Assembly: GCF_039912695.1 (NCBI RefSeq)
Contig: NZ_JBDSPJ010000004.1
Coordinates: forward strand, 1-64,000
Origin: Pseudolysinimonas_A sp039912695
Lineage (GTDB): Bacteria > Actinomycetota > Actinomycetes > Actinomycetales > Microbacteriaceae
DNA length: 64,000 nucleotides
Direction of reading: 5' to 3'
A program made the position numbers and the translations under genes. The notes beneath the pieces are model-generated. The model made no database searches and was not told where the DNA came from. It was given only the letters and a program-made list of their open reading frames with translations. Positions 34,118-43,114 of this stretch are shown here, in pieces; position 1 is the stretch's first letter, and every line of letters starts with the position of its first letter.

Positions 34118-35929
34118 TCAGGGTCGCTCGAGCAGCGCCCCGAGTTCGAGCCAGCGCTCTTCGAGAGCTGAGGCATCCGATTCGAGCGCCGCGATCGCCT
34201 GCTGTGCCGCGCCCAGCGCGACGTAGTCACTCGCGTCCATCAGGGCGAGCGCTTCCCGTTGAAGATGGATGGCGCTGGTCGCTTTCTCGAGTCGACGAGC
34301 GATGGATGCCCATTCCTTCTCGAAATTCCGACGATCCGCGCCGCTCAACCCCGCTGGCCGAGCAGCCCGCGAAACGGACGTCTCGGAACCCCCTCGAGCA
34401 CGGTTCTTGCGGATCTCCAGGTACTCGTCGACCCCGCGCGGGAGGTGCCGGAATGCACCGTCGAAAATCGCGTACTGCTGATCGGTGACCCGCTCGAGCA
34501 GGTACCGGTCGTGCGAGACGACGAGCAGCGTGCCCGGCCAGGTGTCGAGCAGGTCTTCCATCGCGGCGAGCATGTCGGTGTCGAGGTCGTTGGTGGGCTC
34601 ATCGAGGATGAGCACGTTCGGCTCCTGAAGCAGGATGAGCAGCAGTTGCAGGCGACGCTTCTGGCCACCGCTGAGGTCTTTGACCGGGGTGGAAAGTTGC
34701 GCGCTCGTGAAGCCGAGTCGCTCGAGCAACTGGCCGGGGGTGAGTTCGACTCCACCCGACACGTACGAGGACTTCTGCTGGGCGACGACCGCGCTGACCC
34801 GGTCATTCATGACATCATCTAGTCCGACGAGCCGCTGGTCGAGTACCGCGATCTTGACGGTCTTGCCGCGCTTCACCCGCCCTGTCGTGGGATGCACGGT
34901 GCCGGCCACCAGCCCGAGCAACGTCGACTTGCCGGCGCCGTTCACTCCGATGACGCCGGTACGCTCCCCCGGCGCGATGAGCCAGGTCACGTCGTCGAGC
35001 ACAGTCTTGTCCCCAGCAGAACCATCGGCTTTCCCTGCGGGAAACGAAACCGAGACGCCTTCGAGGTCGACGACATCCTTGCCGAGGCGCGTCGTCGCGA
35101 GTTGCGAGAGCGACACCTTGTCGCGCACGGGCGGTTCGTTCTCGATCAGCTGGTTCGCGGCCTCGATGCGGAACTTCGGCTTCGTCGAGCGCGCCGGGGC
35201 TCCGCGCCGCAACCAGGCCAGCTCTTTGCGCATCAGGTTCTGGCGCTTCGACTCGCTCGCCGCCGACATCCGGTCGCGTTCGACACGTTGCAGGATGTAG
35301 GCCGCATAGCCACCCTCGAAGGGTTCCAGGATGGTGTCGTGCACCTCCCAGGTCGTCGTGCACACCTCGTCGAGGAACCACCGATCGTGGGTGACGACCA
35401 CGAGGGCACCCTTGCCTGTCGGCCACCGCCGCTTGAGGTGTTCGGCGAGCCAGGCCACGCCCTCGACGTCGAGGTGGTTGGTGGGTTCGTCGAGAAAGAC
35501 GACATCCCAATCGTGGGTGAGCAGTACGGCGAGAGCCACTCGACGCTGCTGGCCACCCGAAAGGTCGCCAACGCGGCCCTCCCACGGCACGTCGCTCAGC
35601 AGACCGGCGATCACCTCTCGGATGCGAGAGTCGCCTGCCCACTCGTGTTCCAAACGGTCACCGACGATCAGCTCCGCGACGATCGCATCGGAGGGAAGCG
35701 TGTCGCCCTGGTCGAGCATCCCGAGCGTGACCCCACCGCGGCGCGTGACGTTGCCGGTATCGGGCTTGAGGCGACCTTCGAGAAGCTTGAGCATCGTTGA
35801 CTTGCCGTCGCCGTTACGCCCCACGACACCGATGCGGTCGCCCTCGTCGATGCCGATCGTGAGGGATGAGAACACGACGCGCGTCGGGAACTCCAGCCCA
35901 ACGCCCTCCGCGCCGAGCAAGTGGACCAT
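34118..35929 (-). CDS. ABC-F family ATPase (ribosome-associated type)
   Basis: The 603-residue protein has two ABC ATPase domains and no membrane helices, the ABC-F layout. The first Walker A is GRNGDGKST (37-45) with the second ABC signature LSGGQQRRVALAVLL and Walker B VVFLDEPTNHLD; the second domain has GVNGAGKST, LSGGQKRRLQLLLIL and VLILDEPTNDLD. A charged linker separates them and a coiled C-terminal tail follows, like Uup. ABC-F proteins act on ribosomes, in rescue or antibiotic protection; which applies here is open. TACGCT at 35941-35936 supports the ATG at 35929 and a leaderless message. Confidence 0.92.
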   Translation of the reverse strand: MVHLLGAEGVGLEFPTRVVFSSLTIGIDEGDRIGVVGRNGDGKSTMLKLLEGRLKPDTGNVTRRGGVTLGMLDQGDTLPSDAIVAELIVGDRLEHEWAGDSRIREVIAGLLSDVPWEGRVGDLSGGQQRRVALAVLLTHDWDVVFLDEPTNHLDVEGVAWLAEHLKRRWPTGKGALVVVTHDRWFLDEVCTTTWEVHDTILEPFEGGYAAYILQRVERDRMSAASESKRQNLMRKELAWLRRGAPARSTKPKFRIEAANQLIENEPPVRDKVSLSQLATTRLGKDVVDLEGVSVSFPAGKADGSAGDKTVLDDVTWLIAPGERTGVIGVNGAGKSTLLGLVAGTVHPTTGRVKRGKTVKIAVLDQRLVGLDDVMNDRVSAVVAQQKSSYVSGGVELTPGQLLERLGFTSAQLSTPVKDLSGGQKRRLQLLLILLQEPNVLILDEPTNDLDTDMLAAMEDLLDTWPGTLLVVSHDRYLLERVTDQQYAIFDGAFRHLPRGVDEYLEIRKNRARGGSETSVSRAARPAGLSGADRRNFEKEWASIARRLEKATSAIHLQREALALMDASDYVALGAAQQAIAALESDASALEERWLELGALLERP

Positions 35930-35983
35930 CTGTCGAGCGTAACCTTGCCGGACCAGCCCGCCCGTTCAAGTTGCACCGCGCGG

Positions 35984-37093
35984 TTAGGGCACGCGGAGGA
36001 TGCGCACCGGATCCGCACGCGCCGCGCGGACTGCCGGGCCGATCGAACCTACGATGCTCGCCAAGACCATGAGTACCCCGACGCCCACCGTGAATCCCAC
36101 TCCCGGGAGTTGGTGCGCGACGAAAGCGCTGATGATCAGACCTGCGATGGTTCCCGCTGTCGCGCCAACGAATCCACAGACTGCAGCGTTAGCGACAATC
36201 TGACCCACAATGGTGCTGCGGGTCGCGCCGAGAGCGCGCGCCCGACCGATGTCTTTCGCCATACTCGTGACACGACCGAACTGGACGGCGGCGATGAGAA
36301 TCGCGACAGCAACCAAAAGACCACTCACTGTGAGTTGTGCGGTGCGTGCGAGATCTGCCGTGACATCGGCGCTGAGCTGCGCGAGTTCACTCGAAGTATC
36401 GATCCGGACCACGCCGGGATTGGTGGTGATGAGTGCATCCCGGACTGCGGCAGAGACCTGTGCGAGTTGAGTGACATCCGAGACGCTGACCCAGAGCGTG
36501 AGGAGTCGACCCGTCGAGGTTGCTGATTGCGCGACCAGGAAGTTTGAGTTCAAAGACGCGAGCGGCGTATCCGCAACGAAACTTCCGACGACGACAGACT
36601 GGCCGTTCCTGCCAGTAATGGGCCCGACTCCCTCCTCGAGACTCAGGGACTGCGTGAGACCCGGCCCCGCGATGGCAAGACCGTCGACCAGGCGCCGACT
36701 AGTGCTCGTGTGGATCGGGGGCGGCAACTCTCCGTACAGTGCGCGGGCCGGCTGAGTGGTGCCGCCGGGGATGCCGGTGTTGTGGACGTCGGTCGCAGGG
36801 CCGACACCGACCGCCCACTCGACTCCGCTGATCGACGAAACGATGGCGACGGACTCGGGAGAGAGACCCGCCTGACCTTGAGGGTCTGTCACGGTGATGA
36901 GACGACCTTCTGGAGAGTTAATCCGCTCAAGGGCGCTTTGCTGGCCGGCGACAGCGATTCCCGTCGTGGCGAAGACAGCAACGGTGCCGGCCAACACGAT
37001 TGTCGCCGCGATGACAGTAGGCGTGAGGGGACGCCGGAACCGATGCACGGCGTCAGCCAGGAAATAGGACGGGCGCGGATACCCGGAGTTCAT
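35984..37093 (-). CDS. FtsX-like ABC transporter permease of the peptide/lipoprotein operon
   Basis: The 369-residue permease has the MacB/FtsX layout: one N-terminal transmembrane helix (about 21-46), an outer domain of about 200 residues, then three C-terminal helices (about 240-262, 285-310, 330-355). The conserved ending includes DIGRARALGATRSTIVGQIVANAAVCGFVGATAGTIAGLI. It lies last in a five-gene run, sharing one base with the ATPase stop, and would form the channel of a tripartite exporter with the ATPase and the adaptor. Confidence 0.85.
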   Translation of the reverse strand: MNSGYPRPSYFLADAVHRFRRPLTPTVIAATIVLAGTVAVFATTGIAVAGQQSALERINSPEGRLITVTDPQGQAGLSPESVAIVSSISGVEWAVGVGPATDVHNTGIPGGTTQPARALYGELPPPIHTSTSRRLVDGLAIAGPGLTQSLSLEEGVGPITGRNGQSVVVGSFVADTPLASLNSNFLVAQSATSTGRLLTLWVSVSDVTQLAQVSAAVRDALITTNPGVVRIDTSSELAQLSADVTADLARTAQLTVSGLLVAVAILIAAVQFGRVTSMAKDIGRARALGATRSTIVGQIVANAAVCGFVGATAGTIAGLIISAFVAHQLPGVGFTVGVGVLMVLASIVGSIGPAVRAARADPVRILRVP

Positions 37094-37734
37094 CAGACAA
37101 GCCTCAGATGGTTGTCCGACTTGCGCGCCCGCTTCGCGTCATGAGTCGCGACGATCACAGTCGCGCCAGCGTCTGCAGCCTCGCGCATCGCGGCCCAGAC
37201 GGTGTCCGCGGATTCGACATCCAAGTTGCCGGTGGGTTCGTCGGCGAAGATGACATCCGGGGATTTCACGAGCGCACGACAGAGGGCGACTCGCTGAGCC
37301 TGTCCGCCAGACAACTCGCCGGGGAGATGATCCGCGCGTTCCTCAAGTCCGAAACGATCGAGCAACTCGCGACCCCGCGGTCGAGCGAGGTCGGGGTCCA
37401 TACCCGCGAGCCACGCTGCCTCCATGACGTTCTGGAGCGCAGTGCGCGACAGATCGAGCACAGCGTCTTGGAAGACGAATCCTGCATGGCGTGCTCGAAG
37501 TCGGGCGCGGTCAGCATCGCGCAGCCCGTGCACGTCGTCGTTTCCCCATCGCACGACTCCGGTGTCAGGTGTGAGCATGAGGGCGGTGAGGTAAAGAACG
37601 GTCGACTTGCCCGAACCGGATGGTCCGGTGACTGCGGTCAGGGTGCCCGGCTCGAATGCGTGGGTCAGCGGACCTACCACCGGATCAGCGCTGAGACGGT
37701 ACCGGTGTTCGAGTCCCTCGACTGCGATGCGCAC
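37093..37734 (-). CDS. ABC transporter ATP-binding protein (MacB/LolD type)
   Basis: The 213-residue ATPase has Walker A GPSGSGKST, the Q-loop region FQDAVLDLSRTALQNV, the signature LSGGQAQRVALCRALV, Walker B VIFADEPTGNLD and the H-loop ATHD. This set is typical of the LolD/MacB/FtsE group that drives FtsX-type permeases. The gene begins four bases after the adaptor's stop and its stop shares a base with the permease ATG, so the three are translated together. Confidence 0.92.
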   Translation of the reverse strand: MRIAVEGLEHRYRLSADPVVGPLTHAFEPGTLTAVTGPSGSGKSTVLYLTALMLTPDTGVVRWGNDDVHGLRDADRARLRARHAGFVFQDAVLDLSRTALQNVMEAAWLAGMDPDLARPRGRELLDRFGLEERADHLPGELSGGQAQRVALCRALVKSPDVIFADEPTGNLDVESADTVWAAMREAADAGATVIVATHDAKRARKSDNHLRLV

Positions 37735-37737
37735 GGC

Positions 37738-38826
37738 TCAGCCTGCCGCCGATGCGACGAGCACGATCCGGTCGCCGACATCGACGCCCTTCACAATGCT
37801 CTTGCCATCGCTGGAGGCAAGCACGGCGACGGGGACGCGCGTGCCGTCGGCGAGAGTCACCATCGTCGACCCCGACGCGTCTGTCGAAATCGCAGCGGTT
37901 GGAATCTGCGCACCCGTCGTCTCAGGTACAAGGATGAGGCGGCCGGCAAGTACGGCCTTCCCGCCGAGAGTGACCGCGGTCGCACAGTCGACAGCGCAGA
38001 TGGACGCAGCGCCCTCCACGGGGCCGAGGATTGCGATCGTTGTGCCCGTGTCATCCGTCGCTGAGCCCAGACGGTTGACTTGTGCGTTCCACGTCGCGCC
38101 GTCGACGTCGATCGACACCTGCATTCCCGTGGTGATCTGACTCACAGCCTCGGGCAGCACGGGAAAGCTGAACTCCGGATCCGCCGTCGCCCCCACCAGC
38201 ACCGAGTCACCGGGCGCAACGGACATGCCGACTCGCACGTCCGGCGCGGGAGCGAGGATCGCAGGGAGCGTGGGGATGAACACGACTCGACCTAAGGGCA
38301 CGGTGCCGGTCTTCGCCACCCCGAGAGCTGCCGACCATCGATTGACGGCGGACGCAGTGACCGGGCCGTAATGACCGTCGGCTGTCCCGGCGAGGTATCC
38401 GCTCGCGATGAGAAAGCTCTGAAGCTGTTCTACGTCTGCCCCGCTCATCCCCGTGGCCATGTCTCGGAATGCTGGCACCGCACCCTCGATCGCAACCGCG
38501 GGGTTGAGATCGACCGTGTAAACGACCGCGCCAACTTCGATCGTGCTGCCGGACGGCACCACATCGATCGAGGTGAGCGTTCCACCCAACCCATTCACCC
38601 CCGCTGGCGCGGCAAGCCAGGAGACATTAATGCCGTACGACTGCTCAACCGAGACGCTCCCCGATACCACTTCGACGGTCGTCGGGGTCGGCCGTGGAGC
38701 GGCAACCTGCGGGGGCTGGGTTGCCTCGACCGCGGCCCACCCGCCTACGATCAGCGCGATCACCACGCTGGCGACCCAGAGAGCAACGACAACCGGACGA
38801 CGGCGCCAGAATGAGGCCTCGTTCAC
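37738..38826 (-). CDS. Membrane-fusion-like adaptor with peptidoglycan-binding domain
   Basis: The 362-residue protein has an N-terminal membrane helix (PVVVALWVASVVIALIVGGW), beta-rich HlyD/membrane-fusion-type segments, and a peptidoglycan-binding 1 domain at about 140-185 (GADVEQLQSFLIASGYLAGTADGHYGPVTASAVNRWSAA). This would hold the exporter to the cell wall in a Gram-positive cell. The GTG at 38826 overlaps the lipoprotein's stop in GTGA and replaces an upstream ATG. It continues directly into the ATPase gene. Confidence 0.82.
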   Translation of the reverse strand: MNEASFWRRRPVVVALWVASVVIALIVGGWAAVEATQPPQVAAPRPTPTTVEVVSGSVSVEQSYGINVSWLAAPAGVNGLGGTLTSIDVVPSGSTIEVGAVVYTVDLNPAVAIEGAVPAFRDMATGMSGADVEQLQSFLIASGYLAGTADGHYGPVTASAVNRWSAALGVAKTGTVPLGRVVFIPTLPAILAPAPDVRVGMSVAPGDSVLVGATADPEFSFPVLPEAVSQITTGMQVSIDVDGATWNAQVNRLGSATDDTGTTIAILGPVEGAASICAVDCATAVTLGGKAVLAGRLILVPETTGAQIPTAAISTDASGSTMVTLADGTRVPVAVLASSDGKSIVKGVDVGDRIVLVASAAG

Positions 38827-39380
38827 AGAGTGGAACCGAGCTTCTCCGCGTCCCGTGGTTCTGGTTGAGGGCACAGGTTGTCAGCTTCCTGAACGTCGCG
38901 CCCCGCAGAGTAGACATCCATCAAAGGGTTCCAGGAAGAGCCATCGTAGTTCTCGACCCAGTCGTCGCGCGACGGCGGACCGCTAATCGTGTATCCATGC
39001 TCCCGCAGGCAGTCGGCTTGCTTCAGATACAACTCGTACAAGCCCTTCATGAACGCGTCCGTAGGCGCGGGAACATCCGGCGGGTCCCCCACGGTGTCGA
39101 GGCACCCCGCATCGAGACCTTCCCGCGTCTCACGGCCGGGTACGATCGAGTTCTGAATGGTGCCCTGCGGGCCCAGCTGGGCGTCGACCCCGTATCCGCG
39201 GACGCACGAGATGTAGGAGTTCGCCCAATCTGCGTACAGGGCGTCGTATTGCTCATAAGACGTCGAAGTCGGCGCGGGAGCCTCGTGAACGCCCGTGCAG
39301 CTCGTCAGCAGCGTGGCGCCAATCAGGACCAGTGCCTGGAGCAGCCATTTGCGCCGACGAATCAGCCGCCGGGTGAGCAT
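38823..39380 (-). CDS. Hypothetical lipoprotein in the peptide-exporter operon
   Basis: The 185-residue protein has a twin basic N-terminus, a hydrophobic stretch and lipobox LLTSC, so it should be anchored in the outer leaflet of the membrane. The mature part has four more cysteines, with two short motifs that look like repeats: SCVRGYGVDAQ and DCLREHGYTISG. No family is recognised. The ATG at 39380 lies 19 bases inside the end of the secreted-peptide gene, so their translation is likely coupled. Confidence 0.72.
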   Translation of the reverse strand: MLTRRLIRRRKWLLQALVLIGATLLTSCTGVHEAPAPTSTSYEQYDALYADWANSYISCVRGYGVDAQLGPQGTIQNSIVPGRETREGLDAGCLDTVGDPPDVPAPTDAFMKGLYELYLKQADCLREHGYTISGPPSRDDWVENYDGSSWNPLMDVYSAGRDVQEADNLCPQPEPRDAEKLGSTL

Positions 39381-39691
39381 CCCGGGCTGGCAGTCGTGTA
39401 GTTACCGTTCGTCACGTTGCGCCAGTTCCCTCCGCCCGAACCTGCGTTCTGCGTGTCGTAGATCCAGCGGTAGACACTTGAGGTGGGGTTCCATTGGGGA
39501 CTCGTGCTCCAATCGCCCGGTGCCCACGAGTTGCCCGACCCGAGCTGATAGACCGACAGTTTGCCGAACTGGCCGCCGCAGGAGTACGAATGCACCCCGC
39601 TGTCAGTGGCAGCTTGGGCCGCGCCCGCCAACCCCAACACCGCCGCGAACGTCAAACATACGGCGGCAGCTGCCACAGTCTTTTTTTTCAT
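39362..39691 (-). CDS. Small secreted peptide, candidate exported toxin or signal
   Basis: The 109-residue precursor has a strong Sec signal peptide (MKKKTVAAAAVCLTFAAVLGLAGAAQA) with predicted cleavage after residue 27-28, leaving a mature chain of about 81 residues. It contains two cysteines (C38 and C105), five tryptophans and many Gly, Ser, Thr and Asn, a pattern of small stable extracellular proteins. It resembles lactococcin-972-like bacteriocins in size and setting, but I cannot match their signature. The ATG follows a good AGGGGG site; the frame upstream of it is rejected. It heads the ABC operon. Confidence 0.65.
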   Translation of the reverse strand: MKKKTVAAAAVCLTFAAVLGLAGAAQAATDSGVHSYSCGGQFGKLSVYQLGSGNSWAPGDWSTSPQWNPTSSVYRWIYDTQNAGSGGGNWRNVTNGNYTTASPGCSPGG

Positions 39692-39835
39692 CACATTCCC
39701 CCTGCGGAATAGGTGAACGAAAATCAATGACTACTTTGACAGAAGCATGCCACAGCGCGTCGGGTCCAGCAACGCCCTCCGCACCCGATCCCATTGCTTG
39801 CACCCGACGCGGACGACGAGCGTAACGTTGCGCGG

Positions 39836-40429
39836 GTGACCGATTTGCCGTTCGAGCTCGACGTGGAGATCGTGGCGCTCCTCGCCTCGCCGGCGCATCG
39901 CTACGAGGGACGCCCGTCCGACGGCCCGGCTCCTGAGACCGACGGCGACCAGCGCGACCACCTCGAGTTCGTCGGCGGACTCGGCATCGTGGGTGACCGG
40001 TACTTCAACCAGCACGCCCACCGCGCGTCGAGCGTCAGCATCCAGGCGATCGAATCGCTGGAGAAAGTCTCGATCGAACTCGATGTGGCGATGCCGGGTC
40101 TCGCGCAGACGCGGCGCAACGTGCTGCTGCGCGGGGTCGACATCGACGCCCTCGCACAGGTCGAGTTCAGCCTCGACAGCGGGGATGGCGCGGTGCTGTT
40201 CACCGACGCCCGCCCGTGCAATCCGTGTGCGTGGATGAATGTCACCGTCGGCGAGGGAGCCCATCGCGCGTTCCGCCGCCGCGGCGGGCTGCGCACCGGG
40301 CCGGTCAACGACGGCATCCTCCGTGTCGGCCCCGCCATCCTGCGCGCTGCTGTGCCGATCGCAACACTCGGCTATTTGCCCAACTTGGGGCTCTCAGCCC
40401 GCCCCGAGACCCCCAAGTCGGGCAAATAG
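39836..40429 (+). CDS. MOSC-domain protein
   Basis: The 197-residue protein belongs to the MOSC family (molybdenum-cofactor sulfurase C-terminal domain), proteins that may move sulfur or handle Mo cofactor. The conserved cysteine is in FTDARPCNPCAWMN, within the expected NxxR-like core, and VGDRYFNQHAHRASSVSIQAIES lies in the usual N-terminal part. A TAACGT at 39823-39828, seven bases before GTG 39836, supports a leaderless start. The last codons and stop lie inside a perfect-looking hairpin. Confidence 0.8.
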   Translation: MTDLPFELDVEIVALLASPAHRYEGRPSDGPAPETDGDQRDHLEFVGGLGIVGDRYFNQHAHRASSVSIQAIESLEKVSIELDVAMPGLAQTRRNVLLRGVDIDALAQVEFSLDSGDGAVLFTDARPCNPCAWMNVTVGEGAHRAFRRRGGLRTGPVNDGILRVGPAILRAAVPIATLGYLPNLGLSARPETPKSGK

Positions 40430-40430
40430 C
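40371..40430. terminator. Bidirectional hairpin between MOSC gene and ispE
   Basis: Arms 40371-40390 and 40411-40430 match at 19 of 20 positions with a 20-base loop. The hairpin sits over the end of the MOSC reading frame and finishes seven bases before the ispE stop, so it can terminate transcription from both convergent genes. Confidence 0.7.
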
Positions 40431-40436
40431 CCGGAG

Positions 40437-41372
40437 TCAGTCGGGGATGAGGCGGGCCCCGTGCACAGGACCGGTCGCCCGCACGACGTTGAATCGCGCC
40501 GCCGAGAGGGCGACCTGTAATTCGAGCGCTGTGTCGAGGTCGGCTGCGAGGAACGCCACCGTCGGCCCCGACCCCGAGATGATCCCCGCAAGGGCACCGT
40601 TGCGTTCCCCGGTTTCGATCACGTTGGCGAGCGACGGCTCAAGGTGCAGTGCCGGCGCCTGAAGGTCGTTGTGCATGGCCGCGGCGAGCATCCTGGGGTC
40701 TCCCGCGCGCAAGGCTTGCAGCACATCGGCATCCACGCTGGGTGCCGGGTTAGCCGGAGACATCTCGCTCGCGTGCCGCTCCCGGTGCCGGTCGAGTTCG
40801 CCGTAGACGGTCTGGGTGGAGAGACCGAAATCGGCGAGCGCGAGTACCCACTGGAACGTTCCCTGGGCGAGCGCGGGCGAGAGTTCATCCCCTCGGCCGG
40901 TTCCGATTGCGGTGCCACCGGTGAAGGCGAACGGCACGTCGGCCCCGAGTTGCCGGGCGAGGTCGAGCATTTCGTCGCGGGGCAGGTCGGTGCCCCACAG
41001 CGCGTCGCAGGCGAGCAGGGTCGCCGCGGCATCCGCCGATCCGCCGCCCATCCCGCCGGTGACCGGTACGTGTTTGTCGATCTCGATCTGCACGCCTCCG
41101 GCGTATCCCGTGTGGAAGGCCAGAAGTCGAGCCGCCTTGATGGCGATGTTGGTGTCGTCGAGCGGCACCCGGCCGAGTTCGACCGACCCCGACACCGAGA
41201 TCGTGAAGTCGTCGGATTCGCTGACCCGCACGTCTTCGTAGAGCGCGACAGCTTGGTAGGCGATCGCGACGTCGTGGTACCCGTCGTCTTGCAGAGCGCC
41301 AACAGACAGGAAGACGTTGATTTTGCCCGGAGCCCGCACGCGAACGGTGCGCGGCTCCTCCCGGCGGATCAT
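40437..41372 (-). CDS. ispE: 4-diphosphocytidyl-2-C-methyl-D-erythritol kinase
   Basis: IspE is a GHMP kinase of the non-mevalonate isoprenoid pathway. The 311-residue protein has the N-terminal VRAPGKINVFLSVG, the ATP-binding PVTGGMGGGSADAAATLLA and the C-terminal GSGPTVAFLA. The ATG has a good GGAGG site. It follows ksgA with a nine-base gap, the conserved ksgA-ispE order, in the metG-tatD-ksgA-ispE run. Confidence 0.96.
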   Translation of the reverse strand: MIRREEPRTVRVRAPGKINVFLSVGALQDDGYHDVAIAYQAVALYEDVRVSESDDFTISVSGSVELGRVPLDDTNIAIKAARLLAFHTGYAGGVQIEIDKHVPVTGGMGGGSADAAATLLACDALWGTDLPRDEMLDLARQLGADVPFAFTGGTAIGTGRGDELSPALAQGTFQWVLALADFGLSTQTVYGELDRHRERHASEMSPANPAPSVDADVLQALRAGDPRMLAAAMHNDLQAPALHLEPSLANVIETGERNGALAGIISGSGPTVAFLAADLDTALELQVALSAARFNVVRATGPVHGARLIPD

Positions 41373-41381
41373 TCCTCCACC

Positions 41382-42203
41382 CTAGCTACGGGCGATGGCC
41401 AGAAAATCCGCGACCCCGAGCTGCTCGCCGCGCAGGGTCGGGTCGACTCCGGCGGCCTCGAGGCGGGTAGTCGCAGCGGCAGAACCGCCGAACTGGTCGG
41501 CGAGCGCCTGGCGCAGCATTTTGCGGCGCTGTCCGAAGGCTCCGTCGATGATCGCGAAGGTGCGGATGCGTTCCGCTTCGGTTCCGGGCAGCTCACCGCG
41601 TTCGAACGAGATCAGGATCGAGTCGACGTTCGGCACCGGCCAGAAGACCTGTCGGCTCACCGAACCGGCCGACGACCACTTTCCGTACCAGGCGGCCTTC
41701 GCGCTCGGAGAGCCGTAGACCTTCGACCCCGGTGCGGCGGCAAGCCGTTGGCCTACCTCGGCTTGCACCATGACCAGGGCGGTCTCGAGCGACGGCACGG
41801 TCGACAGCAAGTGCAGCAACACCGGAACGGAGATGTTGTACGGCAGGTTCGCGACCAGGCGGCGGGGCGCGCCCGGCACCTCGACCCGGAGGGCGTCGGC
41901 GGTCAGAACGGTCAGGTCGGATGCCGGGGCCAGCTCGGCAACGGTGCGCGGCAGCAGGGCGGCGAGTCGGGCGTCGATCTCAATCGCGGTGACGCGGGCT
42001 CCGGCTTCGAGCAGGCCGAGGGTGAGCGAGCCGAGACCCGGACCGACCTCGAGTACCTCATCCCCCGGCTCGATGCGCGCGGCCTTCACGATCTTGCGAA
42101 CCGTATTGCCGTCGACGACGAAGTTCTGACCCAGTCGCTTCGTCGGTTGCAGGTCGAGGGCCGCGGCAAGGTCACGGATCTCCGCCGCGCCCAGGAGCGC
42201 CAC
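41382..42203 (-). CDS. ksgA: 16S rRNA dimethyladenosine transferase
   Basis: KsgA (RsmA) dimethylates two adenosines near the 3' end of 16S rRNA. The 273-residue protein begins with LGQNFVVDG, then has the SAM-binding EVGPGLGSLTLGLL and the catalytic NLPYNISVP, and ends in the RNA-binding C-terminal domain. The GTG at 42203 overlaps the tatD stop in TAGTG and removes a frame extension of 57 residues that has no homology. Confidence 0.95.
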   Translation of the reverse strand: MALLGAAEIRDLAAALDLQPTKRLGQNFVVDGNTVRKIVKAARIEPGDEVLEVGPGLGSLTLGLLEAGARVTAIEIDARLAALLPRTVAELAPASDLTVLTADALRVEVPGAPRRLVANLPYNISVPVLLHLLSTVPSLETALVMVQAEVGQRLAAAPGSKVYGSPSAKAAWYGKWSSAGSVSRQVFWPVPNVDSILISFERGELPGTEAERIRTFAIIDGAFGQRRKMLRQALADQFGGSAAATTRLEAAGVDPTLRGEQLGVADFLAIARS

Positions 42204-43114
42204 TAGCGCGCGTCCGACGGGGTGTCGACCGGGTGGGCATCCCAGTGCCCGTAGACCAACTCGGTGTTCGACGAAATCTGGGCGGCCAGCATCGAGGCGT
42301 CGGTGCCGAGATGGTCGGCCATGAATCGCAGGGTGTGCGGCAGGAGGTAGGAGGAGTTGGGCCGCCCGCGCCACGGCGCCGGGGTGAGGAAGGGGGCATC
42401 CGTTTCGATCAAAATGCGCGACCGCGGGATGGCTTCGAGAGCCTCCCGGAGGTTCGGCGCGTTCTTGAAGGTGACAACTCCGGCAAACGACAGGTACCAG
42501 CCGGCGTCGGCGACCAGTCGCGCGAACTCGGCATCGCCCGAGAAGCAGTGGAACACCGTACGTTCCGGAGCCCCGACCCGGTTCAGCACCTCGACGATCT
42601 CGCGGTGCGCGTCGCGGTCGTGAATCTGCAGGGCCAGGTCGTGCTCCTTGGCGATCGCGATGTGCGCCTCGAACGAGCGCACCTGGGCATCGCGCCCGTC
42701 TTCGCCGGTGTGAAAGAAGTCGAGCCCGGTCTCGCCGATCGCGCGCACCCGAGGCCTCGCGGCGAGTTCGGCGATGCCGGCGATGTGCTCGTCAAGCTCA
42801 CCCGAGCGGTCGAGTTCGGGCGCATGATCAGGATGGATGGCGACCGCCGCCAGCACGCGCGGCTCGTGCGCCGCGATCTCGGCACTCCAACGCGAGGTCT
42901 CGAGGTCGGTACCGACCTGCACAACGCCGCGCACCCCGACGGTCGATGCTCGGTCGAGCTGTTCGTGCCAATCCAGCGGGTTGTCACCGTCGGCGAACTC
43001 GAGGTGCGTGTGGTTGTCGTAGACCCCGACCGTCAGCGCTTCGGGCAGCGGCGGGTAGTCGGCGACTTTGTCGTCGGGTCCGCGCGACCGGGATCGCAGA
43101 AACGGCTCGGTCAC
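42203..43114 (-). CDS. tatD: TatD-family metal-dependent deoxyribonuclease
   Basis: The 303-residue hydrolase has a TIM-barrel fold. Its first metal site reads YDNHTHLEFAD (NHTHLEF rather than the common DTHCHL), followed by IGETGLDFF, IHDRDAHREIVEVL, FHCFSGDAEFARL and RILIETDAPFLTP, which carry the remaining ligands. The start is GTG, overlapping the metG stop by four bases. It belongs to the metG-tatD-ksgA-ispE operon. Confidence 0.93.
   Translation of the reverse strand: MTEPFLRSRSRGPDDKVADYPPLPEALTVGVYDNHTHLEFADGDNPLDWHEQLDRASTVGVRGVVQVGTDLETSRWSAEIAAHEPRVLAAVAIHPDHAPELDRSGELDEHIAGIAELAARPRVRAIGETGLDFFHTGEDGRDAQVRSFEAHIAIAKEHDLALQIHDRDAHREIVEVLNRVGAPERTVFHCFSGDAEFARLVADAGWYLSFAGVVTFKNAPNLREALEAIPRSRILIETDAPFLTPAPWRGRPNSSYLLPHTLRFMADHLGTDASMLAAQISSNTELVYGHWDAHPVDTPSDAR

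Noticed and set aside
39362..39691. Secreted peptide as a lactococcin 972 bacteriocin
   Set aside because: Size and operon context are similar, but I cannot find the family's sequence signature, so only a general candidate is reported.
39731..40264. Minus-strand frame opposite the MOSC gene
   Set aside because: The plus-strand frame has clear MOSC features and a leaderless promoter; this one has none.
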